Position numbers and translations under genes: made by a program
In this document: piece by piece, positions 34,366-43,862 of the stretch
Layout: every line of letters starts with the position of its first letter
How positions within the stretch are numbered: position 1 is the first letter of the stretch
The notes under the pieces: model-generated
What the model was told of the DNA's origin: nothing
Databases searched by the model: none
The model's input: only the letters and a program-made list of their open reading frames with translations
Source of the DNA: Ideonella benzenivorans
GTDB lineage: Bacteria; Pseudomonadota; Gammaproteobacteria; Burkholderiales; Burkholderiaceae_C
Direction: 5' to 3'
Assembly (NCBI RefSeq): GCF_020387415.1
Contig: NZ_JAGWCB010000012.1
Span: forward strand, 620,001-684,000
Length of the DNA: 64,000 nucleotides

Positions 34366-34974
34366 CTACTGGATGATGAAGCTGGAGAACTGCACCGCCT
34401 TGATCGGCGAGTCGTCGATCGAGTCGTAGCTGCGGCGGCGTTTCTTCTTGCCCGGCGTCGGGGCCTCCTCGACCTCGTCCGGGTCTTCCAGCTCGATGCC
34501 CAGCGGCAGAGCCGACTCACGCAGGATCTGCTGGGCCAGCTTTTCCTTGCCGCCCTCGGCCATCAGGTCCTCGGAGCTTTTGTGCCCCAGCAGCAGCAGG
34601 ATGTTGTTGCGGATGGCCGGCAGATAGGCCTTGATCTCTTCGCTGGCCTTCTCGTCCTCGACCTGCAGGGTCACGCCGATCTGGGCGTAGCGGTCGCTGT
34701 CGCGGTCGGCCAGGTTGACGACGAAGGGGTCCAGCGGCACGAACACCGGCGGATGCTTGGGATCCTCCTTCTTGTGTTCACGCTTGGGCTTCTTCTCGAC
34801 CTGGGCGGTCTCGTCGCCGCCGTCCTCGCCGTCAGCCGATTGCTTTTTCAGCAGCAGGAAGGCGGCCGCCCCCCCACCCAGCACCAGCAGCAGGACAAGC
34901 GCGAGCACGATGATGATCAGCTTCTTCTTGCCCTTGGGGGGCGGCGCATCGGCGGCGGGCGCTGCGGCGGACAT
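34366..34974 (-). CDS. fliL: Flagellar stator-associated protein FliL
   Basis: This 202-residue inner-membrane protein has a short cytoplasmic Lys-rich start, one membrane helix (residues 19-42), an acidic linker (EDGGDETAQVEKKPKREHKKED) and a periplasmic domain with PVFVPLDPFVVNLADRDSDRY and IGVTLQVEDEKASEEIKAYL. It surrounds and supports the stator. A 164-nt gap separates it from fliK, so an additional promoter could lie there, although none is clear. Confidence 0.95.
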   Translation of the reverse strand: MSAAAPAADAPPPKGKKKLIIIVLALVLLLVLGGGAAAFLLLKKQSADGEDGGDETAQVEKKPKREHKKEDPKHPPVFVPLDPFVVNLADRDSDRYAQIGVTLQVEDEKASEEIKAYLPAIRNNILLLLGHKSSEDLMAEGGKEKLAQQILRESALPLGIELEDPDEVEEAPTPGKKKRRRSYDSIDDSPIKAVQFSSFIIQ

Positions 34975-35138
34975 GGCGGCTCCTTGTTCCCTTTTCTGGG
35001 GAGCCCCGCCCCGGACGAGGGACGGAATGCTCCTGACATGAAGGGATTATTGGGAGCGCCGGGGTGGCGCTAAGCCGGGAAAAGCGGGCCTTTTTGCCGC
35101 CTGGCCGCGGGGCGGGGCCCCGGGGCGGCAGGCCCGGT

Positions 35139-36386
35139 TCAGGCGTAGAAGTCGACCAGGCCGCGCTGGCGCACCACCGGCCGGGCCGCCCCGGCCGCGC
35201 TGTCATCGGCGCCCGCGACCCCGCCCAGGGCGGTGGTGCTGCGGCCGCGGCCGCTGCCGGCGGCCTGTCCGGAGGGCGAATCGAAGCCACGGCGGCCCTG
35301 GTCGGAAACGCTGCCGCCGGCCAGGCTCAGCCCCACGCCGTCGAGCTGGGAGGACAGCTGGGGCAGCGCCAGGTTCAGCGCCTCGCGCGTGCCGGGCACG
35401 GCGGAGTTCAGGTCCACCTGGGTCTGGCCATCGCGCACGGCGATGTGCACCTCGATCGGGCCCAGGTCCTGGGGATGCAGTTCCAGCGTGGCGTGCTCGA
35501 TGCCGTCCTGCACCCAGGTGCTCAGCTGCACCCCCAGCGCCGCCGGGAATTCGGGGTGATCGGGCGCCATCGGCAACTGGGCGGTGGCGCTGGCGGGGGC
35601 CGGGGCATCCGGGCTGCCGGCCGCCGGGGCGGCGTTGGGTGCAGCCAGCGCGCCCAGGCTGGCCAGGCCGGGGTCGGCCGTGGCGGCCCCGGGGGCCGGG
35701 GTGCTGTCGTGGGTGGCGGCCAGCACGGCGCGCAGGCTGCCGTCGGCCCCGGTCGTGGCATCGCCGGCCTGCTGCAGCGCGGCGGCAAACGCCCCCGGCC
35801 CTGCCGCACGCGCCCCTGCGGCCGCGCCCGTCTCGGGGGCAGCGGCCTCGGCCGACCGGTGGCCTGCCGCCGCGGTGTGGCGGCCTTCGCCGCCGCCGGC
35901 ACGGGCCGTCTGGCCCTGCAGGCCCTCCGGACCGGCGCGCCGGCCGCGCGCGGCGTCGGCGCCGCCACGGACCAGCGCCACGGTGGACGGGCTGGCGGCC
36001 TGCGCCGGGGTCTGAGCCTGGGCGGCGGCGGCCTCGGTGTCCTCGGTGGCCGTCTTCCGGGCCGTGGCGTCCTGGCTGGTCCCGGGGGCGGCGCTGGCTT
36101 CGGCCTCCTGGCTGGCCTTCTCGGCCTTGCGGGTGGCCGTGTGGCGGGCCTGCAGGCGGGTGTCGGTCTCTTGCCCGCCGGCGTTCTGGCCGGCGTGGCG
36201 GTTGCGCAGCATCTGCGCAAAGCTCTTGGCATGCGCGCTCAGGCCGTCCGTCTGGCCGTTGCCGGCCTGGGCCACGTGGCTGGCCGGGGTGCTGTGGCCG
36301 GTACGTGACTGTTGCCGCTGCGTGGCCGACTTGGTGGTGGCGAGGCGTTCCAGGGCGGAGGTGCTGGTTTCAGAGGTCAGGGCCAT
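35139..36386 (-). CDS. fliK: Flagellar hook-length control protein FliK
   Basis: This 415-residue, Ala/Pro/Gly-rich secreted ruler starts with TSETSTSALERLATTKSATQ. The long central part is of low complexity. The C-terminal domain is conserved: PAALGVQLSTWVQDGIEHA, TLELHPQDLGPIEVHIAVRD, and VDLNSAVPGTREALNLALPQL. That domain contacts FlhB for the specificity switch. It lies 34 nt after fliJ. The GC-rich 3' flank contains imperfect hairpins but no convincing terminator. Confidence 0.95.
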   Translation of the reverse strand: MALTSETSTSALERLATTKSATQRQQSRTGHSTPASHVAQAGNGQTDGLSAHAKSFAQMLRNRHAGQNAGGQETDTRLQARHTATRKAEKASQEAEASAAPGTSQDATARKTATEDTEAAAAQAQTPAQAASPSTVALVRGGADAARGRRAGPEGLQGQTARAGGGEGRHTAAAGHRSAEAAAPETGAAAGARAAGPGAFAAALQQAGDATTGADGSLRAVLAATHDSTPAPGAATADPGLASLGALAAPNAAPAAGSPDAPAPASATAQLPMAPDHPEFPAALGVQLSTWVQDGIEHATLELHPQDLGPIEVHIAVRDGQTQVDLNSAVPGTREALNLALPQLSSQLDGVGLSLAGGSVSDQGRRGFDSPSGQAAGSGRGRSTTALGGVAGADDSAAGAARPVVRQRGLVDFYA

Positions 36387-36420
36387 GGCGGGTGCTTTCG
36401 ACGTCAGACGGGAGGGTTCA

Positions 36421-36879
36421 TCAGATGGCAGCCAGGTCGCGGCGTGCCGCCCAGGCCTTGCGCTGGGCCGCCTCGTCGCTCTGCTTCTGCTCGCGGCGCT
36501 CGGCCGCCTGGCGCAGCAGGTGCTGACGGCGTTCGATCAGCCGCTGGACGGTGGCCAGCTTCAGCTCCCGCTGGCGCAGGCGCTCGCGGCCGGCCTGGCA
36601 GCGGGTCTCAGCCTGCTGGGCCACCCCCTGCTGGGCGTTGATGGCCTGGTCCAGGCGGCCGACGAAGCCGTGGTAGCAGCGCAGGATCTCGATCGGCGCG
36701 GCCTGCCGGAACTGGCCGGACCAGCGCTGCTGGTACTCCAGCCGGTAGTCCTGCAGGGTCTGCACCTGGCCCAGCGCGGCCTGGGCCTGGCGCTCCAGCT
36801 CGCGGCATTCCTGCAGGGCCTGGTCGCGGCGCTTGCGCTCACGCTCCAGCAAGGTGCCCAGGATGTGGATGCGGTCCAT
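36421..36879 (-). CDS. fliJ: Flagellar export chaperone FliJ
   Basis: This 152-residue coiled-coil protein is the rotor-like partner of the FliI ATPase. The start (MDRIHILGTLLERERKRRDQAL) and the central YQQRWSGQFRQAAPIEILRCY segment fit the family, and heptads run nearly throughout. GAAGGA precedes the ATG. It lies 25 nt after fliI and 34 nt before fliK. Confidence 0.94.
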   Translation of the reverse strand: MDRIHILGTLLERERKRRDQALQECRELERQAQAALGQVQTLQDYRLEYQQRWSGQFRQAAPIEILRCYHGFVGRLDQAINAQQGVAQQAETRCQAGRERLRQRELKLATVQRLIERRQHLLRQAAERREQKQSDEAAQRKAWAARRDLAAI

Positions 36880-36904
36880 GGTGGCGTTCCTTCAGCAAAG
36901 GGGG

Positions 36905-38323
36905 TCAGCCGGCGGGGTTCAGCCGCTGCAGCGCACGGCGGCTGGCCTCCAGCGGGGCCTGTTCGTGCATGCCTTGCTGCAGCAGCGCCACCAGCTGCGG
37001 ATGCACCTTGACGGCGGCGTCCAGCTCCGGGTCGCTGCCGGGCGCATAGGCGCCCAGCTGGATCAGGTCGCGGGCCTTGTTGAACTTGGCCAGCCACTGG
37101 CGGGCGCGGCGGGCGGCGTCCAGGTGCTCGCGCGGGGCCACCGAGGTCATCACGCGCGAGATCGACTTCTCGACGTCGATGGCCGGGAAGTGGCCGCTCT
37201 CGGCCAGCTCGCGGCTGAGCACGATGTGGCCGTCCAGGATGCCGCGGGCCGAGTCGGCGATCGGGTCCTGCGGGTCGTCGCCCTCGGTCAGCACGGTGTA
37301 GAAGGCGGTGATGGAGCCGACGCCGTTCAGGCCGTTGCCCGAGCGCTCGACCAGCTGCGGCAGCTTGGCGAAGCAGCTGGGCGGATAGCCCTTGGTGGCC
37401 GGCGGCTCGCCGATGGCCAGGGCGATCTCGCGCTGGGCCATCGCGTAGCGGGTCAGGCTGTCCATCAGCAGCAGCACATGCTGGCCCTTGTCGCGGAAAT
37501 GCTCGGCGATGGCGGTGGCGTAGCTGGCGCCCTGCATGCGCACCAGCGGCGGCGCATCGGCCGGGGCGGCCACCACCACGGCGCGGGCCAGGCCCTCTTC
37601 GCCCAGGATGTCCTCGATGAATTCCTTCACTTCACGGCCGCGCTCGCCGATCAGGCCGACCACGATCACATCGGCCTCGGTGTAGCGGGCCATCATGCCC
37701 AGCAGCACCGACTTGCCCACGCCGGTGCCGGCGAACAGGCCCAGGCGCTGGCCGCGGCCCACGGTGAGCAGGCTGTTGATGGCGCGCACGCCGGTGTCCA
37801 GCGGCTGGCGCACCGGGTCGCGGTCCATCGCGTTGATCGGGCGGCGTCCCATCGGCTCGTTCTGCACGTTGCGCAGCGGGCCGGCGCGGTCCATCGGCTG
37901 GCCCTGGGCATCCACCACCCGGCCCAGCAGGCCGTCGCCCATCGGCAGGTGCAGGCCGCGGTCCTCGCTGCGGCGCCAGGGGTGGTTCTCCAGCCCGAAC
38001 TGCGGCGGGATCTGCGGCACCGGCAGCGGCGCCACCCGGGCCCCGCTGGCCAGGCCCACCAGGTCGCCAGTGGGCATCAGGTAGGCGCGGTCGCCGTTGA
38101 AGCCGACCACCTCGGCCATCACCGGCGGCTCGCTGCCGGTGCCGCCCACGGCGCAGACGGCCCCCACCGGGGCGCGCACACCGGCGGCCTCCAGCACCAG
38201 GCCGGTGACGCGCACCAGCGTGCCCTGCATCTCCAGCGGCTGGGGCAGGCCGGCGTACAGCCGCATGTCCTGAAGGAAGCGGTCCCAGCGCTGGCTGCGC
38301 TCGACGGGTTGCTGGCCGGCCAT
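36905..38323 (-). CDS. fliI: Flagellum-specific ATPase FliI
   Basis: This 472-residue ATPase resembles F1 beta. Walker A is [20 protein letters not shown] (about residues 190-210), followed by [19 protein letters not shown] and the Walker B strand [40 protein letters not shown] is also diagnostic. It energises substrate unloading at the export gate, with FliH and FliJ. Its ATG shares one base with the fliH stop (TGATG). Confidence 0.98.
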   Translation of the reverse strand: MAGQQPVERSQRWDRFLQDMRLYAGLPQPLEMQGTLVRVTGLVLEAAGVRAPVGAVCAVGGTGSEPPVMAEVVGFNGDRAYLMPTGDLVGLASGARVAPLPVPQIPPQFGLENHPWRRSEDRGLHLPMGDGLLGRVVDAQGQPMDRAGPLRNVQNEPMGRRPINAMDRDPVRQPLDTGVRAINSLLTVGRGQRLGLFAGTGVGKSVLLGMMARYTEADVIVVGLIGERGREVKEFIEDILGEEGLARAVVVAAPADAPPLVRMQGASYATAIAEHFRDKGQHVLLLMDSLTRYAMAQREIALAIGEPPATKGYPPSCFAKLPQLVERSGNGLNGVGSITAFYTVLTEGDDPQDPIADSARGILDGHIVLSRELAESGHFPAIDVEKSISRVMTSVAPREHLDAARRARQWLAKFNKARDLIQLGAYAPGSDPELDAAVKVHPQLVALLQQGMHEQAPLEASRRALQRLNPAG

Positions 38324-39120
38324 CAGACGCTCCCTGCCTCGTGCGGTGTGGTCTCGGCCTCGTCCCAGGCCAGCGGCACGTCGAACACCGCGGCGGCATG
38401 CGCCCAGCGGGTCGCGATGCTGGCGTCCACCTGGCCCAGGTCGGATTCGACCCGGCAGCCGCCACGCGCGATCTCGGCATCGGGCACCAGCTGCACCTCG
38501 CGGGCCTTCAGATCATCCCCAGCGCCCTGGGCCACCAGCTCGGCATCGTCCGGATTCACCCGCAGCCGCAGGTGACGGGCCGACAGCACCACCGCAGCCG
38601 TGGCCTCGCGGGCCACCTGCACGATGCAGTCGGGCCGCTGTTTCAGTTCGCTGCGCACGACCTGGCGGGCCAGCGTCACGGCGGTCTCGACCAGCGTCTC
38701 GGCCAACCGGGTTTCCAACAGGCCCAGCTCGTCCTGGAACGCGGCCACCACCTGCGCCACCTGGGCGCTGACCTGCTGGGCGAACTGGCGCTTGGCGGCC
38801 TCCAGGGCTTCCAGCCCGTCGCGGTAGCCATCGCTCCAGCCCTGCTGGCGGGCGTCGTGGATGCGGGCCTCCCATTCCTCGGCACTGGGGCCGGTCTCGA
38901 CCGGTGGCTCCTCGAAGGGCGGCACCTCCGGCTCGGCCGCCTGGGTCGCGGCGGACCAGGGCGCCGGGCGGGCCGGGCCACCAAAGGCGTCCGGCGTCCA
39001 GGCGGCGAAGTCCGACAGTTCCTCGCGCGGGATGAAGCGGGTGTAGGCGGAAGCCGGGCGCTGCACGCCCCCCTGGGGCGGTGGCACGGGACGCGGCGGC
39101 ACCGGTTTAGACGAAGTCAT
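38323..39120 (-). CDS. fliH: Flagellar export regulator FliH
   Basis: This 265-residue protein binds and restrains FliI. The ATG at 39118-39120 overlaps the fliG 3' end by 14 nt; an earlier in-frame ATG is possible but adds only six residues. It has the FliH features [62 protein letters not shown] and a C-terminal [21 protein letters not shown]. The N-terminus is Pro-rich. Confidence 0.96.
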   Translation of the reverse strand: MTSSKPVPPRPVPPPQGGVQRPASAYTRFIPREELSDFAAWTPDAFGGPARPAPWSAATQAAEPEVPPFEEPPVETGPSAEEWEARIHDARQQGWSDGYRDGLEALEAAKRQFAQQVSAQVAQVVAAFQDELGLLETRLAETLVETAVTLARQVVRSELKQRPDCIVQVAREATAAVVLSARHLRLRVNPDDAELVAQGAGDDLKAREVQLVPDAEIARGGCRVESDLGQVDASIATRWAHAAAVFDVPLAWDEAETTPHEAGSV

Positions 39121-40117
39121 CGCCGCCTCCGGAGGCAATCACGATCTGGCCTTCGTCCACCAGACGGCGCACCACCTTGAGAATTTCCTTCTGCTCGGAT
39201 TCGACCTCGGCCACCCGCACCGGGCCGCGCGATTCGAGGTCCTCGCGCAGCGATTCGGCCGCGCGGCTGGACATGTTCTTGAAGATGCGCTCGCGCAGCT
39301 CCGGCGTGGCGCCCTTGAGGGCGATGATCAGCGAGTCGCCCTGCACTTCCTTGAGCACGGTCTGGATGGCCCGATCGTCCAGCTTGTTCACATCGTCGAA
39401 GGTGAACATGTTGTCCATGATCTTCTGGGCCAGGTCGCCATCGGCCTCGCGGATGTAGTCCAGCACCGAGGTCTCGACCGAGGAGCCGAGCATGTTGATG
39501 ATCTCTGCGGCGGTCTTCACGCCGCCCAGCGTGGCCTTCTTCAGGCGGTCGCCGCCGGCCAGCACCTTGCTGAGCACCTCGTTGAGGTCCTTCAACGCGG
39601 CCGGCTGGATGCCGTCGAGCGTGGCGATGCGGATCAGCACTTCGTTGCGCTGCCGCTCGGTAAAGGACTTCAGGACTTGAGAAGCCTGGTCGAAATCCAG
39701 ATGCACGAGGATGGCGGCAATGATCTGCGGGTGTTCGTTGCGCAGCAGTTCGGCCACCGAGGCGCCGTCCATCCACTTCAGGCTCTCGATGCCGCTGACA
39801 TCGCTGCCCTGCAGGATGCGGTCGATCAGCAGGTTGGCCTTGTCCTCACCCAGGGCCTTGCGCAGCACCGATTTGACGTACTCGTCGGTGTCGTTGACCA
39901 GCATGTGCTGCTCGGAGGCGACGGTGGTGAAGCGGTCGAGCACCTGCTCCACGCGCTCGCGCGGGATGACCTTGAGCCGGGCGATGGTCTCGCCGAGCTT
40001 CTGCACTTCCTTGGGGCCCAGGTGCTTGAAGACGTTGGCCGCTTCTTCCTCGCCCAGGGACATCAGCAGGATGGCCGCGTCCTCGACGCTTTGGTCCTCG
40101 GTGCTTTCTTTTGCCAT
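39107..40117 (-). CDS. fliG: Flagellar motor switch protein FliG
   Basis: This 336-residue rotor protein carries AAILLMSLGEEEAANVFKHL, the EHPQ motif in LLRNEHPQIIAAILVHLD (about residue 126), RIATLDGIQPAALKDLNEVL and the C-terminal torque domain with FTFDDVNKLDDRAIQTVLKE, IALKGATPELRERIFKNMS and SRAAESLREDLESRGPVRV. All core domains are intact. It follows fliF by 12 nt and overlaps fliH by 14 nt. Confidence 0.98.
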   Translation of the reverse strand: MAKESTEDQSVEDAAILLMSLGEEEAANVFKHLGPKEVQKLGETIARLKVIPRERVEQVLDRFTTVASEQHMLVNDTDEYVKSVLRKALGEDKANLLIDRILQGSDVSGIESLKWMDGASVAELLRNEHPQIIAAILVHLDFDQASQVLKSFTERQRNEVLIRIATLDGIQPAALKDLNEVLSKVLAGGDRLKKATLGGVKTAAEIINMLGSSVETSVLDYIREADGDLAQKIMDNMFTFDDVNKLDDRAIQTVLKEVQGDSLIIALKGATPELRERIFKNMSSRAAESLREDLESRGPVRVAEVESEQKEILKVVRRLVDEGQIVIASGGGDDFV

Positions 40118-40129
40118 GGTCAGTCCCCG

Positions 40130-41830
40130 TCAGGCGGCCTCGCCGGTCACCCACTCGCGCATGATGTTGGCCACCGCTGCCGGGTTGTCGCGGGCCAGCT
40201 GACGCGCCGCCTCCAGCTTGCCGTTGACCGCGGTCGATTCCAGCAGCGGGATCCCGGCCGTCTCGTCCGGCAGAGCCTGCACGTCGTCCACCACCGCGTC
40301 GAGCTGGGCCAGCTTGGCCTCGTCCTCGCTGGGCGGCGGGGGCGGCGGCGCAAACACATCCTTCAGCGTGGGCCGGATGACCCCGAAGATCAGGGCCAGC
40401 GCCACCAGGGTCAGCGCTGCCGGCACCGCCGCGGTGTGCAGCAGGTCCTTCACCCAGGGCTGTTGCCACAGCGGCAGCTTGTCGTCCTGCGGCTCGGCCG
40501 GCGCCTGGAACGGGGCGTTGATGACGCGCACCGAGTCGCCACGGTTCTTGTCGTAGCCCACCGCCTCCTGCACCAGGGCGGTCAGCTTGTCGAGCTCGTC
40601 CTGGCTCAGCGGCTGGGTGCTGGTCTTGCCCTTGGCATCGGTGGCGGTGCGGTAGTTGATGACCACGGCCGCATTGAGCCGCTTGATCATGCCGGTGGCG
40701 TTGCGGGTCACCCGCACGGTCTTGTCGACCTCGTAGTTGGTGACCGATTCCTTCTTGCTGTTGCCGCCATTGGTGGCGGCATAGGCCGCCTGCAGCGGAG
40801 CGGAGGCGCCGTTGATGGGCGCCTGGGCCGGCACCGGCGGCTGGTTGGTGGCGGCGCCGGGCACGCCGGTGGGCACGGTGTTGCCCTGGTTGGTCGATTC
40901 GGAGTTCTGCTGGCTGCGCACCGCGGCCGGTTGATCGCCCTGGTTGGGGCGGAACTGCTCAGAGGTGGCTTCGCTCTGGGTGAAGTCGAGCTCGGCCGTC
41001 ACGGCGGCCCGCAGGTTGTCGTGCCCGACCACCGGCTCCAGGATGTCCTGCACCCGCTTGAGGTAGCTGGACTCGACCTGGTGGACATAGCGCAGCTGCT
41101 GCTCGTCCAGGCTTTGCTGCGAGTTCTCGCCGGGGCCGGAGAGCAGGTTGCCGTGCTGATCCACCACGCTGACGGCTTTGGCGTCCAGGTCCGGCACGCT
41201 GGAGGACACCAGGTGCACGATGGCAGCAGCCTGGCCCCGGTCCAGGCTGCGCCCGGCGAGCATCGTCAGCATCACACTGGCGCTGGGTTTCTGTTGTTCA
41301 CGGAAGAAGCCGTTCTGCTGCGGCAAGGCCAGGTGCACGCGGGCATCCTCGACACCATCGAGCTTCAGGATGGTGCGCACCAGCTCGCCTTCGAGGGCGC
41401 GCTGCATGTTGCTGCGTTCCTGGCGGTCGGTCTGGCCGAAGCGGGCGTTGTCCAGCAGCTCATTGCCCGCCACGCTGGCCTTGGGCAGGCCGGCGGCGGC
41501 CAGCTTCATCTTCAGGTCGTAGAGCTTGTCGGCCGGCACCATGATGGCGGCGCCGCCGTCGCTGTACTTGTAAGGCACGTTCATCTGCTGGAGCTGGGCC
41601 AGGATCGCTCCGGCTTCCTTGTCCGGCAGGTTGGCGTAGAGGATCTTCCAGTCGCCCTGCCCGGCCCAGATGGCCATGGCCACGACCGCGGCCAGCACCG
41701 CGGCCACCGCGGCGCCCAGCTTCATCTTGGCCGACGAGGGCATGGCAGCCAGCTTGCCCAGGAATTTCTGGGGCGGCTCGGCCGGCTCAAGCGGCTGCAG
41801 CGGCGCAGGGGAGGCAACAGCGGTGTCCAT
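40130..41830 (-). CDS. fliF: Flagellar MS-ring protein FliF
   Basis: This 566-residue inner-membrane protein forms the MS ring. It starts at ATG 41828-41830. Membrane helices lie near residues 37-56 and 460-482. Motifs are WKILYANLPDKEAGAILAQL, KMKLAAAGLPKASVAGNELL, DNARFGQTDRQERSNMQRAL, ELVRTILKLDGVEDARVHLA and a C-terminal tail (VANIMREWV) that binds FliG. It heads the minus-strand run fliF-to-fliA and is divergent from fliE across 178 bp. Confidence 0.98.
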   Translation of the reverse strand: MDTAVASPAPLQPLEPAEPPQKFLGKLAAMPSSAKMKLGAAVAAVLAAVVAMAIWAGQGDWKILYANLPDKEAGAILAQLQQMNVPYKYSDGGAAIMVPADKLYDLKMKLAAAGLPKASVAGNELLDNARFGQTDRQERSNMQRALEGELVRTILKLDGVEDARVHLALPQQNGFFREQQKPSASVMLTMLAGRSLDRGQAAAIVHLVSSSVPDLDAKAVSVVDQHGNLLSGPGENSQQSLDEQQLRYVHQVESSYLKRVQDILEPVVGHDNLRAAVTAELDFTQSEATSEQFRPNQGDQPAAVRSQQNSESTNQGNTVPTGVPGAATNQPPVPAQAPINGASAPLQAAYAATNGGNSKKESVTNYEVDKTVRVTRNATGMIKRLNAAVVINYRTATDAKGKTSTQPLSQDELDKLTALVQEAVGYDKNRGDSVRVINAPFQAPAEPQDDKLPLWQQPWVKDLLHTAAVPAALTLVALALIFGVIRPTLKDVFAPPPPPPSEDEAKLAQLDAVVDDVQALPDETAGIPLLESTAVNGKLEAARQLARDNPAAVANIMREWVTGEAA

Positions 41831-42008
41831 GGTGTGGCGACGGATCGACGAAGGTGGACCCACGGGGGGCAGTGCGTCGATTGTTGGACAGGCGCCGGGC
41901 CGGCCATGGCGGAAGAAACCGCCCAATCCCGAGGCAGTTCCGTTCTTCGCGCGGGCCGCGGGCCCCTACCATCTCGTCCATCGCTCCCGAAACCGTGGAG
42001 GATTTGCC

Positions 42009-42332
42009 ATGGATCTGAAACTCAAGCCCTTCGACTTCAACCAGGCGGTGGCCAAGGCCGGCCTGGCGCCGGACGGCACCCCGCTGGCGCGCACCCGTGC
42101 GACCCAGAAGGGTGACTTTCAGACCGCCATGGCCAGCGCGCTGCAGCAGGTCAGCACCGCCCAGAACGAGAGCGCCCGCCTGCAGCGTGAGCTGCAGCTG
42201 GACAATCCCTCGGTGTCGCTGGAGGACACGATGGTGGCCATGCAAAAGGCCCAGGTCGGCTTCCAGGCCACGATCTCGGTGCGCAACCGCATGGTGCAGG
42301 CCTACACCGACATCATGAACATGCAGGTCTGA
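42009..42332 (+). CDS. fliE: Flagellar MS ring-rod junction protein FliE
   Basis: This 107-residue protein links the MS ring to the rod. The C-terminal two-thirds are typical (NPSVSLEDTMVAMQKAQVGF, QATISVRNRMVQAYTDIMNM, ending QV). GGAGG lies 7 nt before the ATG. It is divergent from fliF. A TACCAT hexamer about 35 nt upstream of the ATG is a possible -10. The next gene begins 35 nt downstream. Confidence 0.97.
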   Translation: MDLKLKPFDFNQAVAKAGLAPDGTPLARTRATQKGDFQTAMASALQQVSTAQNESARLQRELQLDNPSVSLEDTMVAMQKAQVGFQATISVRNRMVQAYTDIMNMQV

Positions 42333-42367
42333 GGCTCTTGGCAGCCGTGGCGCCCGCCCCCTGGTCG

Positions 42368-43849
42368 ATGTCCCCGCCCCTGCCCCTGTCGGTGTGCCTG
42401 ATCGCGCGCGATGAGGAACGCCATCTGGGTCGCCTGATCGGGTCCGTGCGCGGCCTGGCCGCCGAAGTGGTGGTCGTGGACACCGGCAGCCGGGATGCGA
42501 CCCAGGAGCTGGCCCGCAGCCTGGGCGCGCGGCTCCTGGAGACACCGTGGACCGATGACTTCTCGGCTGCGCGCAATGTCGCCATCGCGGCGGCCACGCA
42601 GCCCTGGATCCTGTCGATCGATGCCGACCAGGAACTGGCGGGCGGCAGCCGGCCCGCACTGCAGGCCGCCTTGTCCCGCCCGGTGCAGGCTCAGATCGTG
42701 ATGATCGACCGCCTGGGACCGGACGGAGCGATCGTGAGCTCGCTGGCCAACCTGCGACTCTGGCGCAACGACCCGCGCATCCGCTTCCAGGGGCGCGTGC
42801 ACGAGGACATCGCGCCCAGTCTGCTGGCCATGGGCTGCAGCGACTGGCCCGACAGCGGCCTGCGCATCTGTGACCACAGCTATGTCGACGCCGCGGAGCG
42901 CCAACGCAAACGGGAACGCAATCTGCGGCTGCTGCGCCAGGCCGTCCTGGAGCAGCCCGACGATCTCTACCTCGCCTACAAGCTGGCCCTCAGCCTGCCC
43001 CCGCAGGCGAGCCAGGAACGGGACGCCCAGTTGCTCACGACCCTGCAGCGGGCCCGCCGGCTGCCTGCGGCCCAGCAGCAGGAGCTGCCCTTCCTGCCCC
43101 GCCTGTTTGCCGAGGCGCTGAACAGCCTGACCGCGCAAGGGCGGCTCGCCGAGGCGGTCGACCACTGCCAGGGAATGACCGGGCACCTGGGCAGCAGTCT
43201 TGATTTCAGTGCCGGTCGCGCCCTGGCGCGGGCCGGCGATGCGCCCGCCGCGACCCATCTGCTGCGCCGCTTTCTGGACCGCCCGCGGGATGACATGGAC
43301 CTGCTGCAGCACGACCCCGATGCGCAACCCACCCAAGCCTGGTACTGGCTGGGCTGGCTGGCCAGCCAACAGGGGCATGCCGAACAGGCGGAGGCAGCCT
43401 GGGCCCGGGGCCTGGAAGAGGCCTCGCCCCGGCAGACCGTCACCCTGGCGTGCGAACTGCTGCGCCTTCACCTGCGGGCCGGTCGCCTCGACACCGTGGC
43501 CGAGGGGCTCAACGACCTGGCCGCCACGGCCACGACCATTCCCCATGCGCTGGCGGCCTTGATGCTGCTGAGCGCGGAGTTGTCGCAGGCCACGGGGGAC
43601 ATCGACGGCGCGGCGCAGTTTGCCGACCTCGCCTGCCAGCAACAGGATGACCGGGCCGCCGCCTTGCGCTCGCGGATCGCCCGTGAGCGGGGGGAATCCG
43701 ATCCCGCGCTGCTGTCCCGGTGCGCCCAGGCGCTGCGGGGCCGTCGCTACGACACGCTGGCCGAGCGGGTGCGCTTGACGCAGCACCGCGGCCTGCCCTG
43801 GCGCGACACGCTGCCAGCGGCCACGCGCGCCCTGCTGGCCCGAAGCTGA
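42368..43849 (+). CDS. GT2-family glycosyltransferase with TPR-like C-terminus (paralogue of the 50600 gene)
   Basis: This 493-residue protein takes ATG 42368 as its start; in-frame TTG/GTG codons lie up to 30 nt upstream. The N-terminal GT-A domain shows LSVCLIARDEERHL, the nucleotide-sugar aspartates in VVVVDTGSRDAT (38-43), DDFSAARN and the metal-binding SIDADQE (85-88). After about residue 220 the sequence becomes helical repeats (EAVDHCQGMTGHLGSSLDFS, AEQAEAAWARGLEEASPRQT). The same domain pair and the identical DTGSRD and DDFSAARN motifs occur in the gene at 50600. It lies 35 nt after fliE among flagellar genes, so flagellin or other flagellar protein glycosylation is a reasonable inference. 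Confidence 0.85.
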   Translation: MSPPLPLSVCLIARDEERHLGRLIGSVRGLAAEVVVVDTGSRDATQELARSLGARLLETPWTDDFSAARNVAIAAATQPWILSIDADQELAGGSRPALQAALSRPVQAQIVMIDRLGPDGAIVSSLANLRLWRNDPRIRFQGRVHEDIAPSLLAMGCSDWPDSGLRICDHSYVDAAERQRKRERNLRLLRQAVLEQPDDLYLAYKLALSLPPQASQERDAQLLTTLQRARRLPAAQQQELPFLPRLFAEALNSLTAQGRLAEAVDHCQGMTGHLGSSLDFSAGRALARAGDAPAATHLLRRFLDRPRDDMDLLQHDPDAQPTQAWYWLGWLASQQGHAEQAEAAWARGLEEASPRQTVTLACELLRLHLRAGRLDTVAEGLNDLAATATTIPHALAALMLLSAELSQATGDIDGAAQFADLACQQQDDRAAALRSRIARERGESDPALLSRCAQALRGRRYDTLAERVRLTQHRGLPWRDTLPAATRALLARS

Positions 43850-43862
43850 CCGCCGCGCCCTA

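Noticed and set aside
34975-35138. Terminator between fliK and fliL
   Set aside because: The GC-rich palindromic stretch (GGGGCCCC region) and the short TTTT do not make one well-formed stem plus T tract.
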